Made by a program: the position numbers and the translations under genes | In this document: positions 15,696 to 22,772 of the stretch, piece by piece | Layout: each line of letters starts with the position of its first letter | Numbering within the stretch: the first letter of the stretch is position 1 | IMG/VR virus record: IMGVR_UViG_3300035670_000492 | Span: 1 to 41,751 of that record | Reading direction: 5' to 3' (one strand) | Source of the DNA: a virus | Length of the DNA stretch: 41,751 nucleotides | Notes under the pieces: generated by a model | Databases searched by the model: none | The model's input: only the letters and a program-made list of their open reading frames with translations | What the model was told of the DNA's origin: nothing

Positions 15696-16318
15696 GCCGC
15701 CTCCGTGTCGAAGTGCCCGCGGTCTCGCAGGGCGAAGTAGATGCGCTTGGCGAAGGTGAGGTCGTCCCATGCGTCATGGGTCGCGCGGTCTGGCGTCTCG
15801 CCGAGGACCGCCGCGATGGAGTCGTCCAGGGAGGGCCAGGCGTAGTCTTCCGCCCAGTCGTGCTTCGACGGCTTCTTCACCGCCTGCTGGCAGTGCGGGA
15901 CCATGAGGTCGACGAACTCGAGCCCGCGACGGATCCACCGGTTGACGTAGGTGCCCTTCGGCTTGCCGTAGCGGATCTCGAGCCGGAGCATGAGGCTCTC
16001 GACCATCATCCTGTCGAACGATCCGTAGGACACGCAGCGCCGCGCGTCGCCGGCCAGTTCGGCGAGGAGGTTGAGGACGGCGCCCTCGGAAACCCCGTGC
16101 CTGTCCGCGTCCTGCGGCGTGAACCCGTGGACGGCCAGCGCGCCCTCCTGGACCTTCCGGCCGCCGGACTTGATCAGGACGTCGAGCCTGTTCCAGCTCT
16201 TGCCGGTGTCGTCGGTATGGTCGACCGCGATCTTGATCGCCCACGGCTGGGCGGGGTCATCCAGCGGAATGGTCTTCTGGATGAGGCCGCTCGTCTCCAT
16301 GTCGATGAACATGAGCAT
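15692..16318 (-). CDS. DnaQ-like 3'-5' exonuclease
   Basis: 208 residues, ATG 16318 overlapping the upstream stop (TGATG). DEDDh motifs are in place: Asp6 and Glu8 in FIDMETSG (Exo I), an Asp in YGSFDRMMVESL (Exo II), and HDAWDD (His-x4-Asp, Exo III). This predicts a metal-dependent single-strand 3'-5' exonuclease (RNase T/DnaQ fold). In this operon, next to RecT and a RecE-like nuclease, it may trim ends during recombination or proofread for replication. A free-standing proofreading subunit for a host polymerase is possible but not shown. Confidence 0.85.
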   Translation of the reverse strand: MLMFIDMETSGLIQKTIPLDDPAQPWAIKIAVDHTDDTGKSWNRLDVLIKSGGRKVQEGALAVHGFTPQDADRHGVSEGAVLNLLAELAGDARRCVSYGSFDRMMVESLMLRLEIRYGKPKGTYVNRWIRRGLEFVDLMVPHCQQAVKKPSKHDWAEDYAWPSLDDSIAAVLGETPDRATHDAWDDLTFAKRIYFALRDRGHFDTEAA

Positions 16319-16590
16319 CAGACGGCCTCCTCGCAGAAGCCGGGGACGAGCTCGCTGACGATCCGGAGCGCGCGGCCGTAGAAGGCCTCCTCGTAGACGA
16401 GGATGACCCCGACCTTCTTGTAGACGCCGTGCCGCCGGTAGTCGGATTGGCGGAGCCCGATCATCGGGACGCCGTTCCGGTCCTTCGTCTCGATGAACGA
16501 GTCCCACTCGCGTGCGTCGAGCCAGTGCGGCAGGGCGTAGATCCCTCTCTGGTTCTTGATCGAGAATGCCCAGTCCCGGTCGATGGTCAT
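16318..16590 (-). CDS. Small phage protein, unknown
   Basis: 90 residues: MTIDRDWAFSIKNQRGIYALPHWLDAREWDSFIETKDRNGVPMIGLRQSDYRRHG... Aromatic and charged, with a beta-rich appearance. It is held between the exonuclease and recT by 1- and 4-base overlaps. Conservation of position suggests a recombination accessory; I cannot name the family. Confidence 0.6.
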   Translation of the reverse strand: MTIDRDWAFSIKNQRGIYALPHWLDAREWDSFIETKDRNGVPMIGLRQSDYRRHGVYKKVGVILVYEEAFYGRALRIVSELVPGFCEEAV

Positions 16591-17864
16591 CCGCCGAACT
16601 CCTCATCCAGGATGTCGATGACGTGGAGGCCGCAGTCCTCTGCGTTGATCTCGCCGTTGACCCGCATGAGGTGCGCCGCGTTGATCTTCTTCGCGACCTC
16701 CTGGTCCTTCGGGTGCGCCGGCCAGCCGCCGCGCTTCTTCCACCACGCCGCGGCGCCGGTCTTGACCGTGTCCTCCGAGGTGAAGCGGGACAGGGCGCGC
16801 GAGTAGTCGAGAAGGTCGGCGCGGTTCAGGGCCGGCTCAGAGGGGGATGCAGTGGTCGCAGAACCACTCTGGGGGGCGTCCGTCGGGGATGCGTCCGAAG
16901 GAGAGGGGGACGACTCGGAAGACTGGGTGCCCGCCTGTTCTTCCGCAGGCTGGGCATCGAGAGGGCGATCCGGGCGATCCTGTAAGTCAGAATCGGCGTC
17001 GAGCACCTCGCCGGTCTCCGGGTCCACCTCATCCACGATCGCCGTCTGCGGTCTCGCCAGCGCGACGTGCGCGCGGACGTGGCCGTGGTCGAACCCCTCG
17101 CTGCCCGATGGGGCGGTTCCCAACCGGTCCCGGAGCGACGGTCGCGGCTGCGGCGCCTCCCTCATCTCCCGGTAGTCGGCGTCATCCTCGATCTGGATGG
17201 CGTCGGCGAGCTCCGGGCTCATCGGCAGGCGCTTCGCCAGCCGGCGGATGACGGTCTTCTTCGCCATCTCGGACTCGTCGCTGGCCCAGGGTGTCGACTT
17301 GATCTTGCCGTCCTTGAAGGCGCGCCATCCGTCCGACCGATCGCGGATGCGATGGACGTCGGCGATGCTCATCACCTCGAAGTCGGAGGTGCCGTCGGCG
17401 AAGTGAACGACGGCGTAGTAGGCGTAAATCGGTCCACGATTGGCGCCGAAGTTCGGGGAGTGCTCGAGCGTCTTGTCGACGCCGAGCCGGACTGCAAAGT
17501 GGTCTAGATCGCAAACCTCGTGGGCATAGATGTTCCGGACGTCGCCAGACTGCTTGGCGAGCTTGACCATCCCCCGGTAGCCGAGCCGTAGCTGCGGCAC
17601 CGTCCCCTCGCGCGACCACCCGGTGATCAGGTAGGCCTCGCCAAGCTGCGGATCGAGGAGCAACCCCAGCGCCGCCGCCTTCGACACCTCGTAGAAGACG
17701 GCTTCCGGCTTGCAGTCGAGGAGCTTGGGATGCTGGTTCACGGCGATGACCAAGTTCCTCTCGAAACGCTCCGGCTTGACGTGCGCCGGCAGGGACGAGC
17801 GGAGCTGGTTGCGCCGCGCCGGCGGCAACACCTCTCCGACAAAAGTCGAGATCGCGTTGGACAT
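16587..17864 (-). CDS. recT: RecT-family single-strand annealing protein
   Basis: 425 residues from ATG 17864. The RecT core is recognisable at about 15-240: NLVIAVNQHPKLLDCKPEAVFYEVSKAAALGLLLDP, GEAYLITGW, LRLGYRGMVKLAKQSGDVRNIYAHEV, and ESEMAKKTVIRRLAKRLPMS. RecT proteins anneal complementary strands and pair them with a resected duplex. After the core comes a long low-complexity Ser/Pro/Asp/Glu-rich linker (about 300-350) and a C-terminal domain WWKKRGGWPAHPKDQEVAKKINAAHLMRVNG not found in the classical E. coli protein. The acidic linker plus tail could recruit SSB or the exonuclease. The RecE-like nuclease gene lies two genes upstream in the same operon. Confidence 0.9.
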   Translation of the reverse strand: MSNAISTFVGEVLPPARRNQLRSSLPAHVKPERFERNLVIAVNQHPKLLDCKPEAVFYEVSKAAALGLLLDPQLGEAYLITGWSREGTVPQLRLGYRGMVKLAKQSGDVRNIYAHEVCDLDHFAVRLGVDKTLEHSPNFGANRGPIYAYYAVVHFADGTSDFEVMSIADVHRIRDRSDGWRAFKDGKIKSTPWASDESEMAKKTVIRRLAKRLPMSPELADAIQIEDDADYREMREAPQPRPSLRDRLGTAPSGSEGFDHGHVRAHVALARPQTAIVDEVDPETGEVLDADSDLQDRPDRPLDAQPAEEQAGTQSSESSPSPSDASPTDAPQSGSATTASPSEPALNRADLLDYSRALSRFTSEDTVKTGAAAWWKKRGGWPAHPKDQEVAKKINAAHLMRVNGEINAEDCGLHVIDILDEEFGG

Positions 17865-18088
17865 CAGTGGCCGCTCCAATCGAGGAATCTGTTCCGGCAG
17901 GACGGGCAGAGCAGGACCACCGCTGGCGCCCCGTCCGGCCACAAGCCGCCGTACTCGCACCGCAGCAATGCCCACTCGTCGGGGAGGTTCGCGAAGTCGG
18001 CTGTGAGCCGCTCGGACGCCTTCATCTGGCCGCACTGGTCGCAGGTGAACTCGTCAACCGTCACGGCCCTGCGCGTGAAGATCGCCAT
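17864..18088 (-). CDS. Small zinc-ribbon protein
   Basis: 74 residues, ATG and stop overlapping both neighbours by one base (TGATG). Two CxxC pairs, FTCDQCGQ (Cys16, Cys19) and LLCPSCRNRF (Cys61, Cys64), form a likely structural zinc ribbon. Located between the RecE-like nuclease and recT, it is probably a nucleic-acid- or protein-binding accessory of recombination. Confidence 0.65.
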   Translation of the reverse strand: MAIFTRRAVTVDEFTCDQCGQMKASERLTADFANLPDEWALLRCEYGGLWPDGAPAVVLLCPSCRNRFLDWSGH

Positions 18089-19008
18089 CACCAGGCCCCT
18101 TCCTTCGGCAGCGCGCCGATCTCGTCTTCCCGCTCGAACTCCGTCTGGGCCCACCGCGGGATGTATGCGGTCTGCTCCGGCGGGTAGCCGGGCCACTCCC
18201 CGGTCTCGACGCATCTGGCGAACGTGTTGACCGCGCGCCGTAGCTGCCGGCGGCCCCAGTAGATCCAGTCCGGGTCCAGCGGGATCACCGATACGGGGTA
18301 GGGGGGTGATTTCTCGGCGACGACGAAGACGAAGTCCGTCACCTTCACGCCGAACAGCTTGTGCATCGCGATCGAGGTCATCGCCGCCTGGAGGTGGTAG
18401 CCGTGGTCGCGGATCGACCGCCCGAAGTCGGAGGGCTTCGCCGAGGCCATCACCTTGAGGTCGGCCACGACGCCATCGGCCGTCGGGATCACGTCCGGAC
18501 GAGACTTGAGCCAGACGCCCGTGGGATCCTTCCAGACCAGCGTCTTCTCGACGTGCCCGGTCAGGAGGTGCCCGGCGATGGGGTGGCACGCAATCTGGCG
18601 AGCGATCCCCTCGATGACCTCGAGGTCGTCCGGGACCAGCACGGCCTTCCCGGCCGCCACCTGCTCATCTCGCCAGGCCTTCGCCGCGTCGGTCCGCCAG
18701 TCCTTGAACGCCGCCGGGCGCACCGCGTACCGCTCCACGAACCCTGCCGAGCCGGTCGCTTCCCGCAGGTAGAGGTAGTGCGCGGCGCCCCCGAGATTGA
18801 AATGCGCCTTCTGCTCCTGCTCGGCCCTGTCCGGGTTCAGGTAGGACTCGGCGTAGTAGTGCGCCGGGGATCTGTTCTCGATCGTCCAGAGCCCGCTCCG
18901 ACTCACGGACGGGACGACGCACAGGTCGCCGTGATAGGCGTCCATCGGCACGCCGTCGTAGGCGCCATCGGCGGCGATCTTGCCGCCCGCGTATGGGATG
19001 AATTGCAT
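18088..19008 (-). CDS. RecE-like PD-(D/E)XK exonuclease
   Basis: 306 residues from ATG 19008. The nuclease core shows an early SGLWTIENRSPAHYYAESYL and LGGAAHYLYLRE region, then Asp172 (WLKSRPDVIP) and Asp183-Leu-Lys185 (VVADLKVM), followed by YHLQAAMT, the Q-Y-type helix of RecE/Cas4-like nucleases. The layout matches the phage PDDEXK family annotated as exodeoxyribonuclease VIII-like. It would degrade one strand of duplex ends and load the RecT protein encoded downstream. All residues expected for activity appear present. Confidence 0.85.
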   Translation of the reverse strand: MQFIPYAGGKIAADGAYDGVPMDAYHGDLCVVPSVSRSGLWTIENRSPAHYYAESYLNPDRAEQEQKAHFNLGGAAHYLYLREATGSAGFVERYAVRPAAFKDWRTDAAKAWRDEQVAAGKAVLVPDDLEVIEGIARQIACHPIAGHLLTGHVEKTLVWKDPTGVWLKSRPDVIPTADGVVADLKVMASAKPSDFGRSIRDHGYHLQAAMTSIAMHKLFGVKVTDFVFVVAEKSPPYPVSVIPLDPDWIYWGRRQLRRAVNTFARCVETGEWPGYPPEQTAYIPRWAQTEFEREDEIGALPKEGAW

Positions 19009-19016
19009 CGTCGACC

Positions 19017-19349
19017 TCAGATGGATCTGTGGAAAAGGTCGTTCTCCCACCCGCGGAGAACGTCGATCATGGCCGCCCATGACGCGGCGAACGTCTCATC
19101 GTCGCGCGTCATCCGAAGGCGGTAGTGGGCGAGAAGACGCTCCTGCGCGTCGATGGCGCCACGCAGGAACACCATGCGCTCGGTGAGCGTCTCCATGGGG
19201 ATGAGGGAGGCGAACAGCACCGCCAGGTGCTTGTTCAGCTTCGCGTTATCCACCGACGCGGGCAGCGCCCCGACGGGCGGCGCCGGCATCGAATAGGCAA
19301 CGTCGTACCGATCCGAAAGATCGGCTAAAGCACTGATTATGTCTGGCAT
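19017..19349 (-). CDS. First gene of the leftward early operon, unknown
   Basis: 110 residues, weak GGGGA before the ATG. Helical, with KLNKHLAVLFASLIPMETLTERMVFLRGAIDAQERLLAHYRLR forming a likely coiled segment. Being first after the operator region, it might be a regulator or an anti-host protein. I do not recognise it. Confidence 0.55.
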   Translation of the reverse strand: MPDIISALADLSDRYDVAYSMPAPPVGALPASVDNAKLNKHLAVLFASLIPMETLTERMVFLRGAIDAQERLLAHYRLRMTRDDETFAASWAAMIDVLRGWENDLFHRSI

Positions 19350-19388
19350 TCGTCCCCACGCCGCTATGGTCGCGGGCCATTTCGTCGC

Positions 19389-19401
19389 ACGCGAATCGCG
19401 T
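19389..19401. promoter_or_regulatory. Candidate left operator, 13-bp palindrome
   Basis: ACGCGAATCGCGT is a perfect 6-1-6 inverted repeat 40 bases before the first leftward early gene. The same palindrome (central base A/T) occurs at 20783-20795 before the Cro-like gene, as expected for an OL/OR pair of one repressor. It contains GAATC, a GANTC site. Related AACGCGAA half-sites lie at 19426-19433. A TTGACG hexamer on the minus strand just upstream could be the -35 of the leftward promoter; its -10 is poor. Confidence 0.55.
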
Positions 19402-19449
19402 CAGCGTCAAGAGTGTTTTAGCGTCAACGCGAAAAAAATGCGGGGAGCG

Positions 19450-19478
19450 TTGACGCGCGGTCGGGGTGGGGCGAGAAT
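19450..19478 (+). promoter_or_regulatory. Candidate plus-strand promoter
   Basis: TTGACG (19450-19455), 17-base spacer, GAGAAT (19473-19478). A transcript would start near 19485 and cross the hairpin-rich region. The -10 overlaps a GANTC site (GAATC, 19475-19479). Confidence 0.4.
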
Positions 19479-19483
19479 CAAAA

Positions 19484-19513
19484 AGCCCCCGAGACCGAAG
19501 TCTCGAGGGCTTT
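19484..19513 (-). terminator. Intrinsic terminator with TTCG loop (minus strand)
   Basis: Read on the minus strand: AGCCCTCGAGAC, loop TTCG, GTCTCGGGGGCT, then TTTTT. It would end leftward transcripts coming from the repressor or from the hairpin-rich region. On the plus strand only three T follow the stem, so it works less well in that direction and may instead be the 5' hairpin of a plus-strand RNA. Confidence 0.75.
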
Positions 19514-19899
19514 GTACCGGGAAACTGTTACCTGCCAGGCACATTTCCCGGTGCGGCTCGACCGCGAGGGCAATATGCCTTTTCCCCTCGCGAAACTCAA
19601 GAACGCTGTCACCGAACGCGCACGCGGTTGCATGTTCGGTCCCCCAGGGGGACAGCGGAGCGCGGGGGTCGAAAGTCCTACGGCGCGCCTGGGCGAACTG
19701 AGGACCAGTAGTCGAGAGGCTACTGCCCGGCTCTGCAACGGCTCGTCTCAAGGGTCATGCGAGTCCGGGGACCACCCACCTCCAAGGGCCTGACGTGCCC
19801 ATGGGGGGAGGGGGGGTCTTCCCGGATGCACGGCTGAACTCAGGGTCATGAAGCGAAAACTGGAACCTGGAGAAAGACTCCAACGGTTCCGGGTAGGCT
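19485..19899. ncRNA. Candidate structured RNA region, strand uncertain
   Basis: About 400 bases without a convincing reading frame but with a series of strong pairings. ACCGGGAAA 19516-19524 pairs with 19544-19552. CGCGAGGG 19563-19570 pairs with 19585-19592. A three-way junction closes with CGCTGTC 19604-19610/19651-19657 around ACCGAAC 19611-19617/19634-19640 and a CCC/GGG hairpin. CAGTAG 19706-19711 pairs with 19720-19725. TCCGGG 19764-19769/19821-19826 encloses a long purine-pyrimidine stem capped by GGGC/GCCC. GGAACCTGGAG 19862-19872 pairs with 19878-19890. On the plus strand it follows a candidate promoter; on the minus strand it lies between the repressor stop and a good terminator, so it could also be the repressor 3' UTR. 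I cannot match it to a known RNA family. Confidence 0.45.
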
Positions 19900-20649
19900 C
19901 TACCCCCTCTCCCCTGCCATGATAATCCGGTGTACGGAGACCAGGGAGTCTCTAGCGAACGAGATCTCTTTCGGTGGATTGAACTGCGAGACGACGAGCT
20001 CGTACTCGGTCAGCTTCACGAACCGCTTCACGTATGCCGCTGGCACGTCCGGTCCTTCGACGATGATCTGGATGACGACGTAATCGTTCTTCCGGATCGG
20101 CACGTGCGGATTGACGAAGACGACCTCGCCGGCCTCGTAGCGGGGCTCCATGGAATCCCCGACGATTGAGACCGCATAGGCGTCCTTGACCGTGTCCAGG
20201 GCGGCCGGCGCGATGACGTCGCCGATGTGCTGCCCGTTGAGGATGAATTGGCCGTCGAGCCCCCCGATTGCCTGGCCGTACAATGGGATTCTCCTGTGGA
20301 AATGGATCGCCCCCGACCCTTGGGGGATCATCGCATTAGCCGGCGCAGAAGGGAAAGTAGATTCCCTTAGGGAAGCATTAATATTTTTTTTATGCACGAA
20401 CGGCGCCGCTTGGCCCCTGTACCCGAGCGCGCGGACATCGTCCTCGGAGATCGGCGGGTTACCCTTCCCGACCAACGCCTGTCCGAACAACTGGATGATC
20501 CTCTCGTCGACCCAGTCTTGCCGATGTCTGGATTCAGTCTCGTACCGCTGGATTGAAGATGGACCGGAGAAGCCGGTCAGGTCGGCCATAGCCTGACGAG
20601 ACAGTCCGGCACGCTCGCGCAAGGCGCGAATACGTTCCGTTACGTGCAT
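19900..20649 (-). CDS. CI/LexA-type repressor with S24 peptidase domain
   Basis: 249 residues from ATG 20649, chosen because AGGAG lies 8 bases upstream; a GTG 9 bases earlier is possible. Residues 4-60 form an XRE-type helix-turn-helix (RIRALRERAGLSRQAMADLTGFSGPSSIQRYETE). Residues ~120-245 are the S24/LexA peptidase fold with Ser166 (GDSMEP) and Lys208 (AAYVKRF). This is the lysogeny repressor, expected to self-cleave when RecA is activated. No clear Ala-Gly scissile bond is visible; the IPLYGQAIGG stretch is where I would expect it. It is transcribed away from the Cro-like gene across a shared control region. Confidence 0.9.
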   Translation of the reverse strand: MHVTERIRALRERAGLSRQAMADLTGFSGPSSIQRYETESRHRQDWVDERIIQLFGQALVGKGNPPISEDDVRALGYRGQAAPFVHKKNINASLRESTFPSAPANAMIPQGSGAIHFHRRIPLYGQAIGGLDGQFILNGQHIGDVIAPAALDTVKDAYAVSIVGDSMEPRYEAGEVVFVNPHVPIRKNDYVVIQIIVEGPDVPAAYVKRFVKLTEYELVVSQFNPPKEISFARDSLVSVHRIIMAGERG

Positions 20650-20697
20650 ATTAAACACTCCTGTCGCGCGCGCATTTCGCGGCGCCCCTCATATTTA

Positions 20698-20728
20698 TTT
20701 ATATCGCACGATTCCTTTAAAATATCAA
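20698..20728 (-). promoter_or_regulatory. Candidate repressor promoter
   Basis: On the minus strand TTGATA (20723-20728) is followed by a 19-base spacer and TATAAA (20698-20703). The spacer is long but the AT-rich setting is unique in this area. A GATTC (GANTC) site lies in the spacer at 20710-20714. Confidence 0.45.
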
Positions 20729-20738
20729 TCGCATCCGG

Positions 20739-20795
20739 TTGACTGCTCGACGCAAAACGCGACATTCATGCGTGACGAGTTAACGCGATTCGCGT
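20739..20795 (+). promoter_or_regulatory. Rightward early promoter/operator region
   Basis: TTGACT at 20739-20744 is the best -35 for the Cro-like gene, with a weak -10 (GACATT) 16 bases on. The palindrome ACGCGATTCGCGT occupies 20783-20795, just before the start, matching the 19389-19401 copy. A further ACGCAAAACGCG element lies at 20750-20761. Binding of the repressor here would block rightward transcription. Confidence 0.5.
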
Positions 20796-20808
20796 GCAGA
20801 GGAATCGG

Positions 20809-21105
20809 ATGGACGAAACAGTCAGGAGCATCAAGGAGTTCGGCCTCGAGATGACGCAGGCGAAGCGCGTCATCGGCAAGTTCGGGGGGCCGTCGCGGAT
20901 GGCGCGGTCCCTGGAGGAGGTTTCCGGCGCCCGCGTGTTTCCGAGCGTGGTGTCGTCGTGGGCGCTGCGCGGCGGGTTCATCCCTGCCCAGTACCATGAG
21001 CTCGTCTTCGAGGCCGCCGAGCGGTCGAAGGTCCGCCTGACCATCGAGGACTTCTCCGCGTTCCCGGCCGGCCACCCGATCTTCAAGCGGCGGGCCAAGC
21101 CATGA
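20809..21105 (+). CDS. Cro-like DNA-binding protein
   Basis: 98 residues from ATG 20809 (AGAGG upstream). The centre, AKRVIGKFGGPSRMARSLEEVSGARVFPSVVSSWALRGGFIPAQYHELVFEAAE, matches the helix-turn-helix pattern of small phage Cro/YdaS-like proteins (the 'carph-isopro' group, from memory): FGG-x-SRMARSL, then xVxSWxxRGxIPAxYHxxVxEAA. It is divergent from the repressor gene across the operator region, and therefore is probably the lytic counterpart of the switch. A CII-like activator is the alternative. Confidence 0.75.
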   Translation: MDETVRSIKEFGLEMTQAKRVIGKFGGPSRMARSLEEVSGARVFPSVVSSWALRGGFIPAQYHELVFEAAERSKVRLTIEDFSAFPAGHPIFKRRAKP

Positions 21106-21275
21106 CCCGGGGCCCCTACGACTACAAGTACCCGCTGCATGTCCCACGCAAGGGCGACGGCGCCGACGCGCTCGAGCAGACGCGGGACGAGAAGGCGACA
21201 GAGAAGTTCCTCGCGCTCCTCGAGCAACACCACCGCTACGGCGCTGGCGAGCTTCGGATGAAGGACGCCGGGTGA
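21102..21275 (+). CDS. Very small protein, unknown
   Basis: 57 residues, ATG at 21102 in a 4-base overlap with the Cro-like gene and TGA at 21273-21275 overlapping the next ATG. Starts MTRGPYDYKYPLHVPRKGDGADALEQ and has a helical middle (TRDEKATEKFLALLEQHHR). Supported by tight gene packing only. Confidence 0.55.
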   Translation: MTRGPYDYKYPLHVPRKGDGADALEQTRDEKATEKFLALLEQHHRYGAGELRMKDAG

Positions 21276-21466
21276 TGTACGCCCGGCGCCACCTCGAGAC
21301 GCGAGCGATCATCAGGGAAATCGACGACCTGCGGAAGCAGTACGAGGCGATCCCGGACGGGAGGGCTCCGGAGGCCAGGAAGATCAAGCAGCGCATCGCG
21401 CGGCTTGAGAGCCTGGTCCGCCGGCTGACGTGGATCCCGTCTCCACCCCCGATCGTGAGGAAGTGA
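21275..21466 (+). CDS. Small basic helical protein, unknown
   Basis: 63 residues; ATG 21275 overlaps the preceding TGA, and its stop overlaps the next ATG. Highly basic helix (ARRHLETRAIIREIDDLRKQYEAI...KIKQRIARLESLVRRL) ending in a Pro-rich tail. A coiled-coil or nucleic-acid-binding peptide is plausible. Confidence 0.55.
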   Translation: MYARRHLETRAIIREIDDLRKQYEAIPDGRAPEARKIKQRIARLESLVRRLTWIPSPPPIVRK

Positions 21467-22068
21467 TGGCCCGCTCCGCGGTGAAGAAGGACGCGCACGT
21501 CTGGGACCGCGGCGAGCACGACTGGTACGTCGAGCCGACGGTCGCAACCGCGGCGCTGCTCACCGTCGAGCGGTTCCCCGGTCTCATCCTGGACCCGTGC
21601 TGCGGTGGCGGGAATATCGTCAAGACGTGTCTCCAGCACGGCTACAAGGCGATCGGCACCGACATCGTTCGCCGGACGGACGAGCCGTGGTTCCACGGGG
21701 AGAGGCCGTTCGAGGATCTTCCGGACCACGCGATCCCGAACATCATCTCCAACCCGCCCTTCTACGGGGCGAAGGGGACCGAGGCGTTCATCCGCCGCGG
21801 CGTGAAGGCGGCGACAGCCAAGCTCGCCGTCTTCGTCGACATCCGCTTCCTCGGCGGCAACGGCCGGACGACTGGCCTCTACGCCGAGATGCCCCCGAAC
21901 CGGGTCTGGATCATCACCCCGCGGGTCTCCTGCCCGCCGGGAACCTACCTCGCCGCCGGCAACAAGGCCGGGAACGGCTCCTCCGACTGGGCCTGGATGG
22001 TGTGGGACCTCACCTCACCACCGCCCCGCGCCAGCGAACTCCGCTGGCTCGACCGATCAAAACTCTGA
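21466..22068 (+). CDS. Adenine-specific DNA methyltransferase-like protein
   Basis: 200 residues, ATG overlapping the previous stop. SAM-binding motif I is DPCCGGGNI (43-51). The catalytic motif IV is SNPPF (95-99), the NPP(F/Y) form used by N6-adenine and some other amino-methyltransferases. The start VEPTVATAALL resembles motif X of gamma/delta classes. It is short for a restriction-modification enzyme and has no obvious target-recognition domain. It could be an orphan methylase protecting phage DNA or adjusting methylation-dependent promoters. It is notable beside a GcrA-like gene, because GcrA acts at methylated GANTC sites in alphaproteobacteria. A nucleic-acid-modifying role other than DNA is not excluded. 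Confidence 0.75.
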   Translation: MARSAVKKDAHVWDRGEHDWYVEPTVATAALLTVERFPGLILDPCCGGGNIVKTCLQHGYKAIGTDIVRRTDEPWFHGERPFEDLPDHAIPNIISNPPFYGAKGTEAFIRRGVKAATAKLAVFVDIRFLGGNGRTTGLYAEMPPNRVWIITPRVSCPPGTYLAAGNKAGNGSSDWAWMVWDLTSPPPRASELRWLDRSKL

Positions 22069-22086
22069 CCAACCAAGGAGAGCGTC

Positions 22087-22767
22087 ATGGCAGAGACCAA
22101 GCGCCGCGGCCGCCCGCCCGGCAGCAAGAACAAGGCGAAGGCGGAAGCGGCCACCGCCGCGCCGGGCCACAACTCGGAGGACCAGCGGAAGGTGCTGTTC
22201 TTCCACCACCTGAAACGGGCCCGCGACATCGCGACCGAGATGGCCGAACTCAAGAAGGAGTTCGACTTCGCGCTGAAAGAGGCCGAGGAGGACGGGATCC
22301 CGAAGGGCGATCTCCGGTGGGCGCTCAAAGCGGAGAAGCAGAACCAGGAGCGCGCGCTCGCCAAAGCCCGCCGCGAGATGGAAATGGCTCGCTGGCTCAA
22401 CCTGCCGATCGGCACCCAGCTCGACATCTTCGCCGTCGACCGCACGCCGGTCGCGGACCGGGCCTTCGAGGATGGGAAGACCGCCGGTCTCCAGGGCAAG
22501 ACGTGCATCTCCCCCTACGATCCGTCGACCGAGCAGTCCCAGAAATGGATCGAGGGCTGGCACGCGGGGCAGGCGGTCCACCGCGAGACCTTCCTCCAGC
22601 GCAACGGCGCCCAGCTCATCCCGCCGGAGCCGGCGCCCATGCCGGAGGACTCCTTCGACGATGCGGTGGCTGAGTCCGCGGCCAGCGATCCGCTCCCGCA
22701 GGAGATGGATGACGACATCCCGGCCTTCCTTCGTCGCGACGGCGACGGCCCGGCCGCCGCGGAGTGA
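22087..22767 (+). CDS. Phage protein with AT-hook-like start and RMF-like domain
   Basis: 226 residues, AAGGAGAG before the ATG. The N-terminus has an AT-hook-like KRRGRPPGSKNK. A coiled helical region (about 35-105) follows with the phrase LNLPIGTQLDIFAVDRTP. Then comes DRAFEDGKTAGLQGKTCISPYDPSTEQSQKWIEGWHAGQ (about 122-160). This pattern (G-x2-AG-x2-G...PY...W-x2-GW-x2-GQ) is that of ribosome modulation factor/CrpP-like domains. The C-terminal ~55 residues are acidic and Pro-rich. Such proteins are frequent in alphaproteobacterial phages. A ribosome-targeting or DNA-associated role is possible; neither is shown. Confidence 0.7.
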   Translation: MAETKRRGRPPGSKNKAKAEAATAAPGHNSEDQRKVLFFHHLKRARDIATEMAELKKEFDFALKEAEEDGIPKGDLRWALKAEKQNQERALAKARREMEMARWLNLPIGTQLDIFAVDRTPVADRAFEDGKTAGLQGKTCISPYDPSTEQSQKWIEGWHAGQAVHRETFLQRNGAQLIPPEPAPMPEDSFDDAVAESAASDPLPQEMDDDIPAFLRRDGDGPAAAE

Positions 22768-22772
22768 CCACC

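Noticed and set aside
19339-19793. Several short open frames on both strands in the hairpin-rich region
   Set aside because: None has a ribosome-binding site or protein-like composition, they overlap each other, and the strong stems better explain the sequence.
19485-19899. Group I intron, RNase P or tmRNA
   Set aside because: I looked for conserved cores (P7 of group I, the GAAAGTCCGGGCTC-type block of RNase P, a T-arm/CCA end of tmRNA) and did not find a convincing set on either strand.
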